Positions 33,634 through 37,764 of a stretch of 37,764 nt of DNA are shown here, in pieces (positions within the stretch are counted from its first letter, which is position 1; every line of letters starts with the position of its first letter). The notes beneath the pieces are model-generated. The model was not told where the DNA came from, ran no database searches, and saw nothing but the letters and a program-made list of their open reading frames with translations. The DNA is from Blastocatellia bacterium (lineage in GTDB: Bacteria > Acidobacteriota > Blastocatellia > UBA7656 > JADIYM01), in assembly GCA_021463145.1 (NCBI GenBank), contig JAJTWZ010000041.1, positions 1 to 37,764 on the forward strand, written 5' to 3'. The position numbers were made by a program, and so were the translations under genes.

Positions 33634-34845
33634 TTAGTTGCGCGTGTTGTCGTCGGCGACGCCAGCATTCCTCGGCTGCTGGGAAACGCCGATGTAAGGG
33701 AAGGCATCGGTCAGGGCAACGTCATTGCCGTTGACGTTGTCGCCGATCACATTCTGGTTCGCCACGAAGAAAAGAATCGTGTCGACCACGTCGTCGCTGA
33801 ATCGGCGGCCATTCGGGAAGCCGGCGCCGGCGTTGTTGCCGCCCCCGGGACCCGTATTGGCAACCGTTGTGTCGAGGCGCAGGAAGTCACCGTTGAGCAC
33901 GGCAACCGACGCCAGAATGTTGACGTTGTCGGTGTTGGTGCCGAGCGACGTGAGAGCCGCGACGATGTCGTTGGCGAAACGGCCGGCCGCATCGTCCGAG
34001 GTCTTGGCGAGGTTGTACTCGTCCTTGCGCGCGAACGGAATGAGCACGGTGTTGATGGCAGGAACGCCCATTCGGTCGACATTGGCGAACTTGCCGGAGT
34101 AGATGACCTCACCGGTCTTCGTCTTGAACGTGCGCTTGATCTGGCGCTGGGTGAGAAGGTCGACGCCAACGACTCCGTTCGTCGTCCTGATGAGCGAGAC
34201 CGGCAGACTGATGACGACTGCCATCGTGTTGTACCCGGCAAACGTATCCCTTGCGCGGGCGAGCTGGGTGGCGTCAGGCGTGCCGCCTGCAACCGATGCG
34301 ACGAAGCGGTTGAATCCGGGGATATCGAAGAAGAACGGGTCGTCGGCAACGCCCGCGAAGAAAGAAACACCCGTCGCGGAGTCGGTGGTGACTACGCGCG
34401 TCGGAGCGGTGGCTGCCTGCGACGGAACGGTCGTGGGCGCGGTGATCCGCGTCCCGTTCGGAAGCAGGATGGTCGCATTCTGCGGCGTCGAGCGCGAGGT
34501 CCGCTCGTCGAACGTGATGTCGATGAAGCGGTCGGCTGTCGAGTCTCCGGTCTCCTCGAGCTCGAGGCGATACCGGACGTGCGAATCGAAAGCGCCCTGG
34601 TTCGAGTTTTCGCCGGGAACGATGAACCCGACGACCGTGAATGCCAGAACCACACGCGAATTGTCCGACGGATCGAGGAACGCGTAGACGTCGCCGATGT
34701 CGGCCGGCCGGTCGTGATCAGCGAGCGGGGCTTCAGAATGGTCCGCCGCGCGCGTCACTGTCTGGGGCAACGAGAGAAAAGCGAAGCTGAAAAGAAGCGC
34801 CATCGTCGACAACGCGATCCCAGCTTTCCGCCATGAATTCGACAT
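33634..34845 (-). CDS. Secreted DUF4331 family protein
   Basis: This 403-residue protein starts at ATG 34845 with AGGAGG 7 bases upstream; the longer frame has no ribosome site. The signal peptide is SWRKAGIALSTMALLFSFAFL...TVTRA. The mature protein begins with the DUF4331 hallmark ADHSEAPLADHDRPADIGDVYAFLDP, followed by beta-rich segments (RVVLAFTVVGFIVPGENSN, YRLELEETGDSTADRFIDITF) and FARKDEYNL. The biochemical role of DUF4331 is not established, to my knowledge. It sits between the nickel/cobalt-type transporter gene and the TPR lipoprotein gene, all on the minus strand with gaps of 103 and 77 bases, so the three probably work together. Confidence 0.92.
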   Translation of the reverse strand: MSNSWRKAGIALSTMALLFSFAFLSLPQTVTRAADHSEAPLADHDRPADIGDVYAFLDPSDNSRVVLAFTVVGFIVPGENSNQGAFDSHVRYRLELEETGDSTADRFIDITFDERTSRSTPQNATILLPNGTRITAPTTVPSQAATAPTRVVTTDSATGVSFFAGVADDPFFFDIPGFNRFVASVAGGTPDATQLARARDTFAGYNTMAVVISLPVSLIRTTNGVVGVDLLTQRQIKRTFKTKTGEVIYSGKFANVDRMGVPAINTVLIPFARKDEYNLAKTSDDAAGRFANDIVAALTSLGTNTDNVNILASVAVLNGDFLRLDTTVANTGPGGGNNAGAGFPNGRRFSDDVVDTILFFVANQNVIGDNVNGNDVALTDAFPYIGVSQQPRNAGVADDNTRN

Positions 34846-34948
34846 GAGAAATCCTCCTTCGAATGCGGAACTCGCGATTCGAGTTCCATCGCCGGACTCC
34901 GAGCACGTTCCTGCGCTCTCAGTCAGTCGCTGTCCGGCGAATGCACGA

Positions 34949-37294
34949 TCAGAAATGGCGTCCGAGGCCTGCGAGAACCGTCGCAACCTCCACGCTGGAC
35001 TGAGCGGCGTACCAGCATCCGAACAGGACGCTGAAAACACCGGCAGCTATTTGCAAGCCGTGGTGGCTGCGCGACATCACGCCATTTGCAAGCGCGAAGG
35101 GCAGACCGATGAGACCCGACATCGCCAGCATTCCGGCGATCGAGCCCAGACCGAAAACCGCAAGATAGAGCAATCCGATGACCACGGAATCGATCTGCGC
35201 CAGCACGAGCAGCGTCAACGCCGCCGAGCCCGCCAGTCCGTGTACCGCACCGACGATCAATGGCTTGATTCCGAGCCTGGCCACGACGTGACCGTCCGAG
35301 CCGTGATCGTGCGCGTCGCCGGCCTCGTGGAAGTGCACGTGGGCGTGCTCTCCTCCGTCGTGCGAATGGCGATGGACGTGAACGGTCGAGCGGCCGCGCA
35401 TTCCTCGCAGAACAGCCGCCAGGCCAAGGCCGATGATCATCAGGGCCACGCAGAACTCGAGCGATCCCGCTACGGTGTCCGAGATCGCGATCCGGAGCGT
35501 GAGCACAACCACGCCAACCGCGAGCAGCGACGCGGTGTGGCCAATGCCCCACAGCGCTCCAACCATCGCAGCGCGCCTGACCTGCCTGTGTTCGCTCACG
35601 ATCGTCGAAACGGCGACGACGTGATCGGCTTCCGTTGCGTGCTTGAGGCCGAACAGCAACCCGAGTCCCAGAATGCCTGCTGCTCCCAGTCCGGCGAGCG
35701 ACAGATCCTCGCCGTGGGCGAACAGAGCGGCCACGGCGGGCCAGGAGGCAAATCCGGCGTCCACCAGGGCTTTCCAGCTGATTGCCGCGCCAAGGGCGGC
35801 AATGACGGCTGCACTCACGATCGGCAGATACTTCGTTGCTCGCGTCAGCGTCGACGAACGGCCAAGCAGCCGGCCGGCGTAAACGAAAGCCAATCCAACC
35901 GCGGTCAACGCGCCCGCCAGACCGGCGCTGAAGGCGACGACGAGAACCAATCCGTAGCCGACCCGCTGAAGCGCCATTGCCGAAAGCAGCACCACGAGGG
36001 CGGACGGGCAGGGAAGCAGGCCTCCAGAGATTCCGAGAGCGAGCAGGCTGCGCATCGTCACGGGCGACCCGTCGGCTCCTGGCGGCAGGTGCGAATGTGT
36101 AGAGCCGCCGTGCGTGTGGACGTGACCGTGGGAGTGATGGCCGTGATCGTGAGTGTGATCGTGACCATCGTCGTGGTGGTGATGGTCGTGAGAGTGCGGT
36201 GCGGCCCCGCCGAAGGCGGCTCGAATCCGCGCGACGAAAAGCGAAATCCCCATCGCGAGCACGATCGCTCCCGACAGCACTCCGAGGATGGGGTACAACT
36301 GTTCCGGGCTGACGAAATTCGCTGCGAACAGCGTGACGATGCCAAGCGCGAACACTCCCGCCGTATGCGTGATCGTTACGGTCAGGCCGAGAAACAGCGC
36401 GTGCCGCAGCGTTCCACGCGAGCCGACGAGGTACGCGCCGACGACGGTCTTGCCGTGTCCGGGCGACATCGCGTGCAGTGCTCCGAGGCCGGCCGCGACC
36501 AGCAGACCAGCCAGCATGATCCAGGGCGTCAGTTCAGGCACCGCGATCAATTCCGCAAGACGGTCGCGAGTATCAGCCACTGGAACGCCATCGCGCGACC
36601 TTAGCGCGGATGAACCGGCCGGGGCTGTGCCGAGCGTCACCGAGAACTCCGCGGATCGCTCGTCGAGCGGCGCTTCCAGGAGGTTTTCCGGGTAGTCGCG
36701 AAGTTCGTTCGAAAGGCTGTTGCCGAACGAAGCCGTGTCGAAGGCCGCGACGCCAGTCGCGGGACGAACGACGATCTCACGCCATCCGAGGCGGTCGGCG
36801 AAAACGCTGTTGACGAACCGTATGGTGTGCGAAGGTTGACGAAGCTGTATGGAATCGGCCGAGAGATCGGTTTCGACTCTGAGAGTCAACAGACCGCCAG
36901 CTCCCGGGTGCGATTCCGCTCGTACTCGTTCGACACGAAGCGGCGTCCGGTTGCCATCCACGTAGAGTTCGAGGCCGGAGGAAATCAGCGCAGCGGAGCG
37001 GTCGGCATATGCCTGCAGTTCGTCGGCTGAAAGCTCGCCGTCGCCATTCGAGTCGATCCCGGGTGTCTCCTGCAGTGTTGGGATTTCCGCAACGTCCAGG
37101 ACGTGACGAACTCCGAAGCCGTCTGGCCGCGCAGTGACTTCCGCGAAGTGGTTGATGGTGAAATTGCCGAGTGGGTGAGCCGAAGCAGGTATGGCCAGGA
37201 ATGGAACTGCGACTGATGCGAAGACGGCAGCGAGCACTATGCCGCGCGTCGTCCGTGTGCGTCGATTGTCTGGCTGCCTTTGCAGGAACACCAC
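34949..37294 (-). CDS. Double nickel/cobalt transporter: RcnA/NicO-like half fused to NiCoT-like half
   Basis: This 781-residue protein starts at GTG 37294 with GGGGAGG just upstream. A signal peptide ends near ASAHPLGN; HPLGNFTINHF is typical of the periplasmic domain preceding NicO transporters. That domain carries an EF-hand loop (D81-x-N83-x-D85-G...E92). The first membrane half (about 250-530) has HAMSPGHGKT, the RcnA/NicO motif, a His/Asp-rich loop at about 361-405 and GGLLPCPSALVVLLSA. The second half (about 535-781) carries HATEADH, matching the NiCoT signature HxxxxDH, a second His-rich loop at about 634-668 and further membrane helices. It is predicted to move Ni2+ or Co2+. Import or export cannot be told: RcnA exports and NiCoT imports. 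It is the first gene of the unit with the DUF4331 and TPR genes. Confidence 0.9.
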   Translation of the reverse strand: MVFLQRQPDNRRTRTTRGIVLAAVFASVAVPFLAIPASAHPLGNFTINHFAEVTARPDGFGVRHVLDVAEIPTLQETPGIDSNGDGELSADELQAYADRSAALISSGLELYVDGNRTPLRVERVRAESHPGAGGLLTLRVETDLSADSIQLRQPSHTIRFVNSVFADRLGWREIVVRPATGVAAFDTASFGNSLSNELRDYPENLLEAPLDERSAEFSVTLGTAPAGSSALRSRDGVPVADTRDRLAELIAVPELTPWIMLAGLLVAAGLGALHAMSPGHGKTVVGAYLVGSRGTLRHALFLGLTVTITHTAGVFALGIVTLFAANFVSPEQLYPILGVLSGAIVLAMGISLFVARIRAAFGGAAPHSHDHHHHDDGHDHTHDHGHHSHGHVHTHGGSTHSHLPPGADGSPVTMRSLLALGISGGLLPCPSALVVLLSAMALQRVGYGLVLVVAFSAGLAGALTAVGLAFVYAGRLLGRSSTLTRATKYLPIVSAAVIAALGAAISWKALVDAGFASWPAVAALFAHGEDLSLAGLGAAGILGLGLLFGLKHATEADHVVAVSTIVSEHRQVRRAAMVGALWGIGHTASLLAVGVVVLTLRIAISDTVAGSLEFCVALMIIGLGLAAVLRGMRGRSTVHVHRHSHDGGEHAHVHFHEAGDAHDHGSDGHVVARLGIKPLIVGAVHGLAGSAALTLLVLAQIDSVVIGLLYLAVFGLGSIAGMLAMSGLIGLPFALANGVMSRSHHGLQIAAGVFSVLFGCWYAAQSSVEVATVLAGLGRHF

Positions 37295-37764
37295 GTCGTC
37301 CTCCCCCCATTGGAGCTATTCGGGTCGCGATTCGTCTCACCCTACGGGAAGGCATGCGAAAACGGATGCACGGGCAGAGAAACTGATTGTGTTCGGCGCT
37401 TTCCGCGTCATTTCCGGACTGCCAATGCGCGCGTTCCCAGGTGTCGGAGGCGCAGACTGGCAGGCGGAGCGATATCGGTCCCGGCAATCGAACCCCGGTT
37501 GGTTTGGTCCGCAAGGCGGTGCAGGTTCTACGTCGTGTGCGACCGCTCCGCGGTCGGGATCGGGTTGTTGGGCGGACCGGGGGTCACGCCGGATCGCTTC
37601 GCTCACCGCCGTGACCCCCGGCTATCGTCTGTGACCGCTTCGCGGCCAAAACGTCCCGGCCATCCTCCGCGACCGCGGAGCGGTCGATGTAATAGTTCCC
37701 CACACGCCTGCGGCGTACCCCCCGGGATGAAACGGGCGTAGTGCAGGTGTCAGCGCACGGCCGT
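37295..37764. repeat. Gene-free right end with palindromic repeats
   Basis: No gene is supported here. From 37541 on, elements of the left-end families return: GACCGC-TCC-GCGGTC at 37541-37555, a degenerate copy at 37633-37647, GACCGC-GGA-GCGGTC at 37671-37685, and a 45-bp hairpin at 37577-37621 (arms GGGGGTCACG and CGTGACCCCC, internal ATCGCTTCGCTCACC). The hairpin is an inverted relative of 401-443. 37295-37540 should hold the promoter of the transporter operon; no clear boxes are seen. Confidence 0.7.

Overview
The window is 37.8 kb of GC-rich bacterial chromosome. It carries 22 supported protein-coding genes and no tRNA, rRNA, CRISPR array, transposase or phage gene that I can see. Several features suggest an Acidobacteriota-like soil or sediment bacterium: secreted DUF11, kelch, DUF4331 and M36 proteins, a class C beta-lactamase-fold hydrolase, and many GC-rich palindromic intergenic repeats. 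This assignment is inferred from gene content and style, not from a phylogenetic marker.

Layout. 1-625 is a gene-free block of short palindromes, and a related block lies at 37541-37685. 626-5000 holds an SRPBCC protein, a secreted serine hydrolase and a secreted DUF11 protein. 5026-8721 encodes a 1231-residue DUF4388-like/helix-hairpin-helix protein, divergent from a secreted M36 metalloprotease with C-terminal propeller-type repeats (9072-12116). 12329-15159 is a partition module: a ParA with a MerR-like N-terminal HTH, a canonical ParB, and a convergent, 3'-overlapping conserved-looking hypothetical gene. 15630-21196 holds a small membrane protein, a peptide ABC transporter without its ATPases (OppA, OppB, OppC) and MoeA. 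This segment is bracketed by two intergenic clusters of one dispersed repeat. 21717-25427 holds an exported oligopeptidase B-like enzyme convergent with a kelch protein, with a strong hairpin between them.

The most interesting part is 25539-32127, a formate/C1 module. A minus-strand operon encodes a molybdenum/tungsten formate dehydrogenase catalytic chain, a NuoE-NuoF fusion (the NAD-reducing diaphorase) and an iron-sulfur protein. The catalytic chain is interrupted by an in-frame TGA at 30017-30019. It sits exactly where selenocysteine is expected, followed by a good SECIS-like hairpin. The catalytic chain also lacks its usual N-terminal [4Fe-4S] domain, which is instead encoded at the 3' end of the operon as the C-terminus of the iron-sulfur protein. 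The catalytic subunit is therefore split and permuted in gene order. Divergent from the operon is fhs (formate-tetrahydrofolate ligase), so formate made or used by the dehydrogenase can pass to one-carbon metabolism. MoeA, about 4 kb away in this window, makes the cofactor this enzyme needs.

The right end, 32204-37294, looks like a minus-strand three-gene unit. It encodes a double transporter that fuses an RcnA/NicO-like half to a NiCoT-like half (with an EF-hand and two His-rich loops), a DUF4331 protein and a TPR lipoprotein.
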